Source: a virus. Taken from it: DNA of 64,000 bases. Below, piece by piece: positions 18,569 to 28,141 of this stretch. The notes below the pieces were generated by a model that was not told the DNA's origin, did not search any database, and saw only the letters and a program-made list of their open reading frames with translations. Each line of letters starts with the position of its first letter. The stretch's first letter is position 1. The stretch is from positions 186,001 through 250,000 of the IMG/VR virus record IMGVR_UViG_3300047320_000285. One strand, given 5' to 3'. A program made the translations under genes and the position numbers.

Positions 18569-19537
18569 ATGACCATTTTCCGTACTGCCTACGACACTCA
18601 GGCCTGCCAAGGTTTCGTGTTGCGCCACGTCGAAGACGGCCTGAAGAAGGCTGACGCGATGGGCTATCTGCGACCGGCTCGTCAGGGCCAGTATTACGAA
18701 GTCACCGGCGCCTCCGCCATCGAGCTGGCGATTCCCGGCTTTGCTCACCCTTACGAAATCAAGCGCGACGGGCTGGATCGGCTCGTCGTCGATATGCGCC
18801 CCTATGGTCGCTACGACAATGCGCAAGATACCTTCCAAGTGCGTAACGCCAGCGGCGCCAAGCTGGCGGTGAGCCGCACCGAGCTGAATCATTTCTGGCT
18901 CAACAACAATCCTGAGCTGCTGCGCGACCTGTCACCGCTGCCGCTCGCGCTGTATTGCGACTTCGTCTCGAAGAATATCGCCAAGCGCTTCGCGCTCGAT
19001 GCCCGAGAAGAACAGCATCTGCAAGTGTTGGCTGCGTGGTTCTACGTGTCGTGCTTTACCAACGAAGGCGAACTGACCGAACGTGATCGTGCGCGTTTCG
19101 TGCAGACCATCTCGCGGGCGACGTACGTGCCGGCTGAACAGGTCTTCTCGATTACCGACAAAATCCCGGGTGCCCTACCCCACGTGGCGGCCATGTGCCA
19201 GATCGCCTCCGAAGTGGTGGACACCGTGCGCTTGGCCGATATGAACATCGGCGTGTATTTCCAAGTGCTCGCCAGTGCATGGTACGGTGACTCCAGCTCG
19301 CGCGAAACCCTGCTGGCCGGGCTCGAGCATCCGCCCACGTGGCTGGCGATTTTGCTGGCGGCGGCCACCGACCGGTCGTTCAAGAAGACCGGCATCGGCA
19401 TGCTCTACGAGCGTGAGAAGCCCGCTGACCAGAAACAGTTCCTGCATTCGGTCCTGAGCCTGCTGAGCAATGAAGACATGAAGCGCATCCGTGACGAGCA
19501 GGGCTTCGGCGCTGCTGTAACGAGTGCTGGCCTGTAA
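18569..19537 (+). CDS. Probable virion protein (phiKZ gp28 position)
   Basis: A 322-residue, mostly helical protein starting MTIFRTAYDTQ. No motif is recognised. It is the first gene of the rightward block that ends in the terminase, and it is divergent from the sheath gene across 249 bases. That intergenic stretch contains AT-rich segments (around 18470-18500) that could hold promoters for both directions. A virion role is inferred from synteny only. Confidence 0.82.
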   Translation: MTIFRTAYDTQACQGFVLRHVEDGLKKADAMGYLRPARQGQYYEVTGASAIELAIPGFAHPYEIKRDGLDRLVVDMRPYGRYDNAQDTFQVRNASGAKLAVSRTELNHFWLNNNPELLRDLSPLPLALYCDFVSKNIAKRFALDAREEQHLQVLAAWFYVSCFTNEGELTERDRARFVQTISRATYVPAEQVFSITDKIPGALPHVAAMCQIASEVVDTVRLADMNIGVYFQVLASAWYGDSSSRETLLAGLEHPPTWLAILLAAATDRSFKKTGIGMLYEREKPADQKQFLHSVLSLLSNEDMKRIRDEQGFGAAVTSAGL

Positions 19538-19578
19538 CAGCGCTCTTCGGATAGGAGAGCGTGCCCTGAGACGACACT

Positions 19579-22176
19579 ATGGCATACAACTATCTTGAAG
19601 ATCACGCGCTGAAAAATGTCTGGTGTGCTCCCGGCCAAGACAAGCAGTCGATCACACAACCAGCGCGTGTGACTCCGTTTGGCGGAGCGTGGAACTACGT
19701 GAAGGTCGGCTGGCGGACGCATACCTTGCCGCTGCAGGGCATTCGCATGCACGTCTACATGGTCGGTCAGTTGCACCCGACCTTCATGGGTCTGTTCCCG
19801 CAGCAGTACCAATGGGTCAACCTCTCGGATGCGATGAACGCCATGCATCTGATTGCCGACCTCTACACCGACCAAGGCGAGTGCCTGCCGCGGTTTGAAA
19901 TGTGGTACATGGTCGATGCGGATCGTAACCTGATTCTGGCGGTACGTGATCCGAAGCCGAACCTGAACCTCGACCTGAATACGCAGGCGTTGTACTTCCG
20001 GGTCTACACCAATGCATTCTATCAGTCGCTGCGCGGAATGAACAATCCCAACGGCATGCAAACCGCTGGGCAGCGCATTGGCACGACCGCGCAGATCCTC
20101 ACGTTGCAGGCCAAGTTCCAGCAGTTGCAGGGAATTGGCTCGGGACTGGTGTACGCGTTTGTGAACGGCTACAAGGTCGAGACCATCGATCTGTTCACCT
20201 GCAAGGTGGGCGACGTGGTGGAGTATATCTACGACCCGTCGATCTACAAAGTGGTCACGTGGTCGGTGGCCGACCTGAAGACGTTTGACTCGTTGCTCGA
20301 TCTGAAGACCAAGTACCTGTTGCATTACGCCGGGGCGATGGATAACCAGATTGATTACCACGACGACATCGATTTCTTTCTGGTCAATCCGAGCGGGGTG
20401 ACGACCAACCGTTACAAGGGCATTTACATGCACCGCAATGGTGGCGACACCATTCGCATGGTCACGCATCGCGATTATTCGGTGGTGGTGCCGTATCTGG
20501 TTACATGGGCCGGTTACCAGAACTGGGCCGACCTCAACGGGTTGCACATTCGCATGCATGTGCGCTACGGCGGGCTGAACCGAGGACTGGTGTTTGAAGA
20601 CAGCCGCATCCAAGAGTTGTACAAGATGCAGGATGCTGACATCCTCAACGCCATGCTGGGCACCCAGTCGACCGTGTCCGTCTGGCGAGCCGACTATCTG
20701 GAGAACTCTGCCTACACCGCGCTGATGCGTAATCCGGTAGCGTGTCTGCCGCAAGAGCAGGTGGAAGCGGCCTACGGCTACAACGCGATCAGCAAGCTGG
20801 TCGGTAACACTCCGGCGTTCACGCGGGACGAAAGCCAGCAGACCGTGGTGGATGTGCCGTATCTGTTGCAACAAAACGCGGTGGCGTACGAGTACGATGC
20901 GCAAGGGCACCTGATGGGTTTCTATCAGACCCCGGGTGGGTCGATCTACGCGTGTGCCAATACCAATGCGGCGTTGGTGGAAATGATTGCCGGGGTGGGC
21001 GACACGCAGCTTGATGAGTTGTATGGGACGAACAACATCACGTTGGCCGCGGGGGTCGACTACCGGATGTACACCTGCCCGATCACCAATGGCGTCCCCT
21101 CGAATATCTGGACCGATGTGACGGGGAGTGCCAACTATGTGATTATCAACGGCGTGTTGCAGTGGACCATCGACCAGACCAAGTTCTATACCCTGCTGCG
21201 CGGTAACCGCAATGTGCTGGCCTATACGCTGCAGCTCACGCCTAGCGAAGGGGTGCTGGAATTCTCGCTCACCCAGCGCATGCGTCGACAAGGTACGATC
21301 TCGACCTTCGTGATGCAGATCCCGATGGGTGAGCTGGTGTTGCATCTGAACGGCCATCCGTTGATTGAGAACATCGACTACTTTGTGGTGTTCCCGAAGA
21401 TCGTGATCGTCAACAAGGCGTATCTGAGCGCTAACCCGGTGAGTACGCCCCAGCAGATCGACATCCGTTTCTCGGGTCATTGCAAGAGCGACCAGACGCG
21501 CGAGAACACCGAAGACGATAGGGGCTTTGTGGTGGACGGCTTGCTCTCAGCCAACAACCGCTTTGACCTGCGCGACGACAAGGTGTTGCGTATTGTGGTG
21601 GGTGGCGCACTGAAAGATCGGTCGCAGCTCGAGTTCGCTGAAACCGATACAGGGGTGGGGGGTCTGAGTGCGTCGAATGGCTTGCCGTATCTAATCCGCG
21701 ACATCGTGGTGCCGATGCGGACCTTGACGCAAAGCGACACGTACACGATGCGAGCGCACTCGCTCGCGATCGATCAGATGGTCGGCGACTACCTGAGCAG
21801 CAAGATTCCGGAACCGGCGCTGCCGCAACCGATCGTGATCCCGGCGCTGTACCGCTTGTATTCACCGTTCCTGTCGAAGATCATCTACGATCTAAAAGCA
21901 GGGATTCTGAATGACGAACGGTTGTACGGCCCGATGTCGACTGCGCTGGCCATGCAGATCGTGCAGCCTTACGAGTACTTGCTCGCGTTTGACCCGTCCC
22001 AGCAAAACACGCTGACCGATCCGAACTTCACCGCCGTCGATCCGACCAACGTGATGACGGTGATCCAGTTGGACGCGTATCAGTATCGGTTGGCGATGAT
22101 GGTGGCCAAGCAATACTGTCCGACGGTCTCGCTCAGTCAGTTCGTTTCGATTACGCCTGTTGCGCAGGCAAGCTGA
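19579..22176 (+). CDS. Large virion protein (phiKZ gp27 position)
   Basis: An 865-residue beta-rich protein with many aromatic residues and no signal, coiled coil or catalytic motif. The composition is typical of baseplate or tail structural proteins. It starts 41 bases after the preceding gene, and the next gene follows after 19 bases with AAGGAAA as ribosome site, so the three virion-type genes form one unit. A baseplate or tail-fibre-network role is a guess. Confidence 0.85.
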   Translation: MAYNYLEDHALKNVWCAPGQDKQSITQPARVTPFGGAWNYVKVGWRTHTLPLQGIRMHVYMVGQLHPTFMGLFPQQYQWVNLSDAMNAMHLIADLYTDQGECLPRFEMWYMVDADRNLILAVRDPKPNLNLDLNTQALYFRVYTNAFYQSLRGMNNPNGMQTAGQRIGTTAQILTLQAKFQQLQGIGSGLVYAFVNGYKVETIDLFTCKVGDVVEYIYDPSIYKVVTWSVADLKTFDSLLDLKTKYLLHYAGAMDNQIDYHDDIDFFLVNPSGVTTNRYKGIYMHRNGGDTIRMVTHRDYSVVVPYLVTWAGYQNWADLNGLHIRMHVRYGGLNRGLVFEDSRIQELYKMQDADILNAMLGTQSTVSVWRADYLENSAYTALMRNPVACLPQEQVEAAYGYNAISKLVGNTPAFTRDESQQTVVDVPYLLQQNAVAYEYDAQGHLMGFYQTPGGSIYACANTNAALVEMIAGVGDTQLDELYGTNNITLAAGVDYRMYTCPITNGVPSNIWTDVTGSANYVIINGVLQWTIDQTKFYTLLRGNRNVLAYTLQLTPSEGVLEFSLTQRMRRQGTISTFVMQIPMGELVLHLNGHPLIENIDYFVVFPKIVIVNKAYLSANPVSTPQQIDIRFSGHCKSDQTRENTEDDRGFVVDGLLSANNRFDLRDDKVLRIVVGGALKDRSQLEFAETDTGVGGLSASNGLPYLIRDIVVPMRTLTQSDTYTMRAHSLAIDQMVGDYLSSKIPEPALPQPIVIPALYRLYSPFLSKIIYDLKAGILNDERLYGPMSTALAMQIVQPYEYLLAFDPSQQNTLTDPNFTAVDPTNVMTVIQLDAYQYRLAMMVAKQYCPTVSLSQFVSITPVAQAS

Positions 22177-22195
22177 TTTTTAAAGGAAACAACGC

Positions 22196-23926
22196 ATGTC
22201 AACTGGAACTCCTGCCAATATCACCGGCAGCGACGGCGTCGTACCGGTGGAGAACCCGGATGGTCTGTGGGCCCATTGGGCGTTGCAGCAGCTATTCATG
22301 GGAGCGGATACCCCGGGTGCCACGGTGCCCGGTGGTGCAGTGCCTCGTTGGGTCGGCAAGGTCAACGATTACGTGACCAACTACGACACCGACGAGCGCT
22401 GGAAGATCACCGCACTCGACGTCACCACGCTCAAGCCGACGCTGACCTCGATCACACCCGTGATTACCCCGGGCGACTTGGATACCACCGATCTGCTGTT
22501 CGGGGTGGGTCCGGGTACCGATGCCGACACGTATCGCTGCTATATCGACCAGTCGGTGATTCCGTACAAGCTGGTGGTCGACCAGCGCCTGTCGGTCAAT
22601 AGCGTGCTCACCAAGTACGCGAAGATCTTTCAGGGCAGTCAGCTCGATGGCACCGCCCAAGTCATCAGCGCGTTCTACGATACCTCGGGGAACTTCTTGG
22701 GGGATTCGGTCCCACTGGAACTGGTGTCGCAGCCCAACGCCCAGAACTACGCGGTCAAGACCGTGCAGCCCTGTTACACCAAGGTGCCGCTGGCCAACAA
22801 CGACAAAGTCACCGTGGTGTTCTACGGCGATGATGGCGGGGTGGTGTCGACCCGGCAGTTGCTGGTGATGAATACCGCCTTCATTCGCTCCTCGGATGCG
22901 AGCCTGAAGTATGTGGTGGGCATCACACTGGATTCGCCGTTCCTCTCGAGCGCGGATGCCAACACCATCCAGTTCCCGATCAATGTGCCGATCGTGGGCT
23001 GGAATCTGTTTGGCGTGGTGCACTACTCGGATGGCTCGAAGCTGCGCATGCCGGTGGATGGTACCAAGTTCAAGGTGATGGGCTTGCGCGACTTTGTGGC
23101 AACCATCGTGGGTCAGGAGATCGACTTCACGCTGCAGTACACATTCAGCCCGGATGAGGTGTTCTACGACGCGCAAACCGGTTCGCCCACGGGGGACAAG
23201 TTCAAGAACGAGCCCTACAAGGCGATCGTGCAGAACTCGGATGGCTCGTACACGGTCAAGCTGTTCTGTGTGCCGCATTGGGACACCGCGACCAGCCAGT
23301 ATTTCCTCGACTGGTATCTGTACGATCTGGATCGCGCCCTGTCGGTGCTGGTCACGCCGTACGTCACCTACCAGAGCGCGCGGGGTTTCGATGGTACCCA
23401 GACCGGTTTTGGTCTGAACCAATCGGTGCAAGTGGCGATCGATCTGTCGAATGTCAACGGTCAGTACAAGAAGTACATCTTCACGCAGACGCTGCAAATC
23501 GTGCTGATGCGTGCGGCAACCGACCATTCGGGCGATCCGTGGGTGATCTACTACAGCCCGTCGCAAGCCGTGCCGTATGGTACGGGTCTGAAGGCGAAGG
23601 TCAACTTCATCAACCAGAACCTGAAGTACGTCGACGTGAGCCAAGGGGCGACCGATCAGGCCTCGTGGCTTAATGCTATCCTGCCGGCCGCCTTGCCGCT
23701 GTTCGATCCGCAGGCTGAGCCGACCTACCCGACGCCGAACATGTTCTCGTTTATCCAGAGCGATGGAACCGAAGCTGCGTTCCCGATCTCGCAATGGAAT
23801 GCGCAGAATGCGATCTCGACGTCCCTGCCGGATGGCGCAACGCTCTACTTGAAGTTCTTCGAACGCACGCCGGAGAACGACTTACAGATTGCGATGTGCC
23901 CGATGGTGATTCAACAAACCGACTAA
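22196..23926 (+). CDS. Virion protein, beta-rich (phiKZ gp26 position)
   Basis: A 576-residue protein with long beta-strand-rich segments and repeated DGS/DGTK turns (SDGSKLRMPVDGTKF). Ig-like or adhesion-type domains would fit, but none is recognised with certainty. Strong AAGGAAA ribosome site. A stem-loop terminator lies between this gene and the terminase. It is likely a tail or decoration protein, by analogy with the structural genes next to the terminase in phiKZ. Confidence 0.83.
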   Translation: MSTGTPANITGSDGVVPVENPDGLWAHWALQQLFMGADTPGATVPGGAVPRWVGKVNDYVTNYDTDERWKITALDVTTLKPTLTSITPVITPGDLDTTDLLFGVGPGTDADTYRCYIDQSVIPYKLVVDQRLSVNSVLTKYAKIFQGSQLDGTAQVISAFYDTSGNFLGDSVPLELVSQPNAQNYAVKTVQPCYTKVPLANNDKVTVVFYGDDGGVVSTRQLLVMNTAFIRSSDASLKYVVGITLDSPFLSSADANTIQFPINVPIVGWNLFGVVHYSDGSKLRMPVDGTKFKVMGLRDFVATIVGQEIDFTLQYTFSPDEVFYDAQTGSPTGDKFKNEPYKAIVQNSDGSYTVKLFCVPHWDTATSQYFLDWYLYDLDRALSVLVTPYVTYQSARGFDGTQTGFGLNQSVQVAIDLSNVNGQYKKYIFTQTLQIVLMRAATDHSGDPWVIYYSPSQAVPYGTGLKAKVNFINQNLKYVDVSQGATDQASWLNAILPAALPLFDPQAEPTYPTPNMFSFIQSDGTEAAFPISQWNAQNAISTSLPDGATLYLKFFERTPENDLQIAMCPMVIQQTD

Positions 23927-23938
23927 GTCGGCCCGTTG

Positions 23939-23995
23939 CTACCCACTCTGCCTTTACGGGTGGAGTGGGTAGTTGCGGGACCGATTTCTTTTTGA
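23939..23995 (+). terminator. Terminator before terminase gene
   Basis: CTACCCACTC (23939-23948) pairs with GAGTGGGTAG (23963-23972); a T-rich ATTTCTTTTT follows about 13 bases later. Confidence 0.6.
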
Positions 23996-24004
23996 GATAG
24001 AACC

Positions 24005-26257
24005 ATGATTCTCTTTGCTAACGATTGGGACAAATACCCGACCGCGGACGTCGATATGACGACCAAGAACGAGTCGTTTATTCGACTCGCGGCAGTGTAC
24101 AAAAAGATGGGGATCAAGAACCACGCGTTTCCGCTGGCCTTGATTAACCAGAACCTCAAGGGGATTGATCCGTTTGCCCCGGACTTGTCGCAACAAGAAA
24201 TCCTGATGATCACGATGGAGTGTTTCCATAATCCGTGGTACTACTTCCGTGAGATTGCCCGCGCACCGGCGGGGTCTGGTCAGGAGGCGGTTCGGGTGGA
24301 AGGCAACCGAGCGAATTTGGCCTTGTGGTGGAGTTTCTTTAACCACGTGATGTTCATGCTAATCCAGCCGCGTCAGACCGGTAAGTCGTTCTCGACCGAT
24401 ACGCTGATGGTGTACCTGATGGTGATCAAGTGCATGAACACCGGGATTAACCTGCTCACGAAGGATGACAAACTGCGCCGGGAAAATATCGACCGCATCA
24501 AGAACATCATGACTGAGCTGCCCGACTACATGCAGCTCAGGACGAGCGACGACGTCAACAACGGCGAAGAGATTACCATCAAGGCGTTGGGTAATAAGTA
24601 CAACACCCACGTGCCGCAAGCGTCGGAAAAGCTCGCCCACAACAAGGGGCGTGGTATTACCACGCCGGTTGTCCATATCGACGAGCCGCCGTTCCAGCGC
24701 CACATTGCCGTCGCCGTGAAAGCGATGTTGGCGGCCATGGGTGCCGCCACAGAACGCGCGGCCGAAGCCGGGGCACCGTATGGGGTGATCATGACCACCA
24801 CCGCCGGGATGAAGGACGATGTGGATGGTAAGTGGGTGTACGAAACGCTGGTGCAGGATTCGGCACCGTGGAACGAACGTTTCTTCGACTGCAAGGATGC
24901 GGAAGAACTCGAATGGCTGGTGCGTAAGACCAGTCCGGGCAAGAAGTTCCAGATCAACGGGACCTTCGATCACCGCCAGTTGGGCAAGTCCGACGAATGG
25001 CTGCGCAAGAAGATTGAAGCGGCGCTGCAGGACGGGCTGACGGCAGAGCGCGATTACCTGAATATCTGGACCTCAGGTACGGAACGTTCACCGTTTGATC
25101 CCCATACCACCGAACGCATTGCGAACGCCAAGTGTGAACCGTTGCACCACCAGATCTTCCCCGAAGGCTATATCTTCCGCTGGCATCTGCCGGAGGAGCA
25201 AGTCGTCAACTACATGAAGTTCAACAAGACGGTGCTCGGGGTGGACTCCTCGGATGCGATGGGTCGAGACGAAATCTGTCTGGTGTTGACGGATGTGGTT
25301 ACCGGTGAGGTAATCGGGACCGGGGCGTTTAACGAAACCAACCTGTTTACGTTCTCGACGTGGCTCGCCCACTTCCTGATTGAGTTCAAGAACGTGACGA
25401 TGATTCCGGAGCGTCACTCGTCGATGGTGATGATTTTGGATCACCTGTGTATCATGTTGCCGCAACATGGTGAAGACCCGTTCAAGCGGATCTTTAACTG
25501 GGTGGTGCAGGATCAGAACGACAGTGTCTCGAATACCGAGAAGTATCGGGAGATCAAGCAACCGCTGTCACGGCGCGATGCACAGTTCCATGCCGAGCGT
25601 AAGGGGGCGTTGGGCTGGCGGACCAGCGGCACAGGACGCACCGCCCGGAGCAACCTGTATTCGGTGGTCCTGATGATGGCGGCGAAGCGGGCTGGCCACA
25701 AAATCAAGGACCCCCAACTCGTGGGGCAGTTGCTCGGGCTGGTCAACAAGAATGGCCGGATCGACCACGAGGAGGGCAGTCACGATGACATGGTGATCGC
25801 ATGGCTCCTGACGCACTGGTTCCTGATGCAGGGTAAGTATCTGACTCACTACGGTATCGAAGCCGGCACTGCGCTGGCCGGTTTGAACGTGAAGAAGGAG
25901 GAGAGTCCGCAGGAAATGCGTATGCGCTTCGAGCAGCAGGAGATCCGCGATCAGATCACGGAACTCTACGAGAAGCTCATGAACGAGGAAGATGAAAATG
26001 TGGCGGAGCGCATTGAAGCGAAGCTGCGTTCCTTGGATCGACGCATTGTCGTGGAAGAAGGCGAGCTGTATGCGTTTGATGACCTGATTCGGGAAGCCAA
26101 GAACGCTCGACGCACGCGGGCGAGAAATAGCGACTTCCGGGGCGGTGGGCAGTATCAGCCGCATTACCGGGAGGAGCAATGGCAGCGCGCAGGCAGCTAC
26201 GCGATGGCGCCGCCTAACCACGGCGGCTATGGCGGGTTTCAGACCCACTACGGCTAG
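24005..26257 (+). CDS. terL: Terminase large subunit (phiKZ gp25-like)
   Basis: A 750-residue DNA-packaging motor. The N-terminal ATPase domain has Walker A QPRQTGKS at residues 121-128 and Walker B VVHIDE at 222-227, the Glu being the likely catalytic base. The C-terminal RNase H-like nuclease domain has a first acidic residue at D414 (LGVDSSD) and a late HDD at 593-595. After it comes a charged helical segment and a Gly/Tyr/Arg-rich tail (about 705-750), longer than usual, possibly for docking. It follows three virion-type genes, as in phiKZ. A bidirectional hairpin terminator follows. Confidence 0.95.
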   Translation: MILFANDWDKYPTADVDMTTKNESFIRLAAVYKKMGIKNHAFPLALINQNLKGIDPFAPDLSQQEILMITMECFHNPWYYFREIARAPAGSGQEAVRVEGNRANLALWWSFFNHVMFMLIQPRQTGKSFSTDTLMVYLMVIKCMNTGINLLTKDDKLRRENIDRIKNIMTELPDYMQLRTSDDVNNGEEITIKALGNKYNTHVPQASEKLAHNKGRGITTPVVHIDEPPFQRHIAVAVKAMLAAMGAATERAAEAGAPYGVIMTTTAGMKDDVDGKWVYETLVQDSAPWNERFFDCKDAEELEWLVRKTSPGKKFQINGTFDHRQLGKSDEWLRKKIEAALQDGLTAERDYLNIWTSGTERSPFDPHTTERIANAKCEPLHHQIFPEGYIFRWHLPEEQVVNYMKFNKTVLGVDSSDAMGRDEICLVLTDVVTGEVIGTGAFNETNLFTFSTWLAHFLIEFKNVTMIPERHSSMVMILDHLCIMLPQHGEDPFKRIFNWVVQDQNDSVSNTEKYREIKQPLSRRDAQFHAERKGALGWRTSGTGRTARSNLYSVVLMMAAKRAGHKIKDPQLVGQLLGLVNKNGRIDHEEGSHDDMVIAWLLTHWFLMQGKYLTHYGIEAGTALAGLNVKKEESPQEMRMRFEQQEIRDQITELYEKLMNEEDENVAERIEAKLRSLDRRIVVEEGELYAFDDLIREAKNARRTRARNSDFRGGGQYQPHYREEQWQRAGSYAMAPPNHGGYGGFQTHYG

Positions 26258-26283
26258 TCAGGTATCACCCGAGTAGTAGCAAC

Positions 26284-26325
26284 GGCATAGCGGCCTCCTA
26301 GGAGCTTCCTAGGAGGCCTTATGCT
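26284..26325. terminator. Bidirectional terminator between convergent genes
   Basis: A 12-bp stem, GGCCTCCTAGGA (26292-26303) with TCCTAGGAGGCC (26307-26318). It is flanked by GGCATAG on the left and TTATGC on the right, a degenerate form of the TTTATGCC signal on both strands. Confidence 0.7.
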
Positions 26326-26727
26326 CTAGGCGTGGCGGTTCATCCGCAACAGTTCCTCGCTCAGCAGGTCCAGATACGCATTGATCGCCAGCTTGCGCTG
26401 GGTTTGATCATCGACGAGATTGGAGAAGAATGCTGGAAAGGTTACCTCTAGCTCGACTGCTTTTTTCAACTTCGGGGGCGCATCGTGCGATACCTCGGCA
26501 AAGATTGCGTAGCTCGCATGGTCCCTCCCCGGTACAAACCAACGAGCATACTCTTGCCGATACACACGCTTGTGACAGTGGATTGAAATCTCATACCCAC
26601 CCACATGGTGACTGGTAAGAGAGAAGCTGTTCGTGGCAGGCGCGGTCACCTCAACCACCCGGTGCCTGCCTTTGAGTCGCTCCATCCACATCCAGATCCC
26701 CGTGATTAGCGCTTTAAAGATCGCCAT
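26326..26727 (-). CDS. Small protein of unknown function
   Basis: A 133-residue protein from the ATG at 26727; an in-frame GTG lies 12 bases upstream, and GAGG precedes the ATG. The N-terminus (MAIFKALITGIWMWMERLK) is hydrophobic and Trp-rich and could be a membrane-associated helix. The rest is mixed, with a helical C-terminus (YLDLLSEELLRMNRHA). It lies last in a leftward block of three genes. No family recognised. Confidence 0.72.
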   Translation of the reverse strand: MAIFKALITGIWMWMERLKGRHRVVEVTAPATNSFSLTSHHVGGYEISIHCHKRVYRQEYARWFVPGRDHASYAIFAEVSHDAPPKLKKAVELEVTFPAFFSNLVDDQTQRKLAINAYLDLLSEELLRMNRHA

Positions 26728-26786
26728 GTTAGGGTACACCTCATGCGAGACGACTGCCAGAGGGAAATCCGGGGCGCTTGAGCACT

Positions 26787-28028
26787 TTAAGCCGCCAGCA
26801 AGCTGGCTTGGGAGTAGTAGTGCATGGTGTACGTGCGCAGGCAGATGTACAATAGCAACCCGGTACGAAGTGCGGCCAGCGTATTGGAGTTCTTGTTACT
26901 GGTGGCCAGCTTAGCAACCTTCTCTGCTTTTTCCCGCAAGGCCAACAGGGTCGGGTCGGTACTCCGACTGCTGGTGTAGGTCCCGCGCAGCTTGGATAAA
27001 ATCCCCGGCAAGTCATGCGTGGAACGCACCAGTGTGGTGTTGGCCTGCAAATACGTGAAGCTGTGGATGAGGGTGTCGTCCAGTAGCTCCTCGATAATGC
27101 CCACACCCTGACGCTGATAGTTGGCACTCATCCACTCGAGGCACTCGGTAAAGAGGCGCGGGTTCATGCTGCCCATCAGTTTCTCGATGATCGCCACCAG
27201 CTCTTGGCGGATAAACGATCCTTTGTCAGGGACCACCGACTGGATATAACGCGTGTAGTTCTGCAGCCCGTGCACCCGATCGCGCAGCACTTCCTCGCCA
27301 TCGAACTCGACCACCGCCGAGGATGAATGGATCTTGATGCCTTGCTTGTGCACGTTCATGAACTCTTTGTAGATGTTCTTGACCATGTCCCGAATGCGCG
27401 ACTGCACGTCATTGACCATACGCACCACGTCGTCATCATGGTCCATCTGCTGGATGGCTTTCCGATGCAAGCCATCCTTGGCCACCAGTCGTTCGGAAAA
27501 GAAGCGCAGCAGCGAATACCAGCTGTCAAAGTTCTTGATCAGGAACTTGTACGACAGTCGGGCATAGGTGGCTTCCGCAACGGCCTTGTCGGCGGGGTAC
27601 TTGAAATAGTGGTACAGCAACGAGGTGATGAATTTGTACTGCAGGATCAGCGCGACGTTAATCATCGCCTCCGACTTCGTCTCCTCATCCAGATGCGACG
27701 ACCACAGCGCGTGCAGCAGCCAGCAGCACGACAGGTTAAATGTATCCGAGGAGACGTGGAACTTGTCATTCACCGCCGGCAACGCAATCAGACGTTCGCG
27801 CACCAGCTGATCGTCCACGCCACCCAGCACGTCCTGAAACCACTCATCACTATCCGAATCCATAAAGCGCACCACATGCACGCCAATCAGCTTGCCGCCA
27901 AAGAAGGCGATGTGGTCTTCATTTTTGGTGCGAAAGTTTGCCTGAAACTGGGCAATCCGTTTGGCCAGTTTGGTGTCGATGACCAAGCCGTGGCATTCTT
28001 CTTCAAAAGTCGTCTTGATCGACTCCAT
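26787..28028 (-). CDS. Helical protein of unknown function
   Basis: A 413-residue protein. I place the start at the ATG at 28028 (MESIKTTFEEE) because AAGGGGAG lies at the right distance; a longer frame reaches 28070. It is predominantly helical with many charged residues and ends in a hydrophobic, aromatic segment (LLLYICLRTYTMHYY) that might touch membrane or a partner protein. It lies downstream of a possible inner-body protein and a TTTATGCC terminator. A virion role is possible. No motif recognised. Confidence 0.8.
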   Translation of the reverse strand: MESIKTTFEEECHGLVIDTKLAKRIAQFQANFRTKNEDHIAFFGGKLIGVHVVRFMDSDSDEWFQDVLGGVDDQLVRERLIALPAVNDKFHVSSDTFNLSCCWLLHALWSSHLDEETKSEAMINVALILQYKFITSLLYHYFKYPADKAVAEATYARLSYKFLIKNFDSWYSLLRFFSERLVAKDGLHRKAIQQMDHDDDVVRMVNDVQSRIRDMVKNIYKEFMNVHKQGIKIHSSSAVVEFDGEEVLRDRVHGLQNYTRYIQSVVPDKGSFIRQELVAIIEKLMGSMNPRLFTECLEWMSANYQRQGVGIIEELLDDTLIHSFTYLQANTTLVRSTHDLPGILSKLRGTYTSSRSTDPTLLALREKAEKVAKLATSNKNSNTLAALRTGLLLYICLRTYTMHYYSQASLLAA

Positions 28029-28088
28029 ACGAGGGCTCCCCTTGCGTTCGATGTACACACCATGAACCAAACGCGCGCGCGTACAGAC

Positions 28089-28117
28089 GGCATAAAAGGC
28101 GGGACCGAAGTCCCGCC
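28089..28117 (-). terminator. Leftward hairpin + TTTTATGCC terminator
   Basis: On the minus strand GGCGGGA (28117-28111) pairs with TCCCGCC (28104-28098). TTTTATGCC follows at 28097-28089. It is one-sided, in agreement with the genes on both sides being leftward. Confidence 0.75.
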
Positions 28118-28141
28118 CCGATGCGTGACCGAAGGAGTGGC

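Noticed and set aside
19405-21480. A 691-codon minus-strand frame
   Set aside because: Antisense to the well-formed virion-type genes at 18569 and 19579; composition (His/Arg/Val-rich) is typical of a shadow frame.
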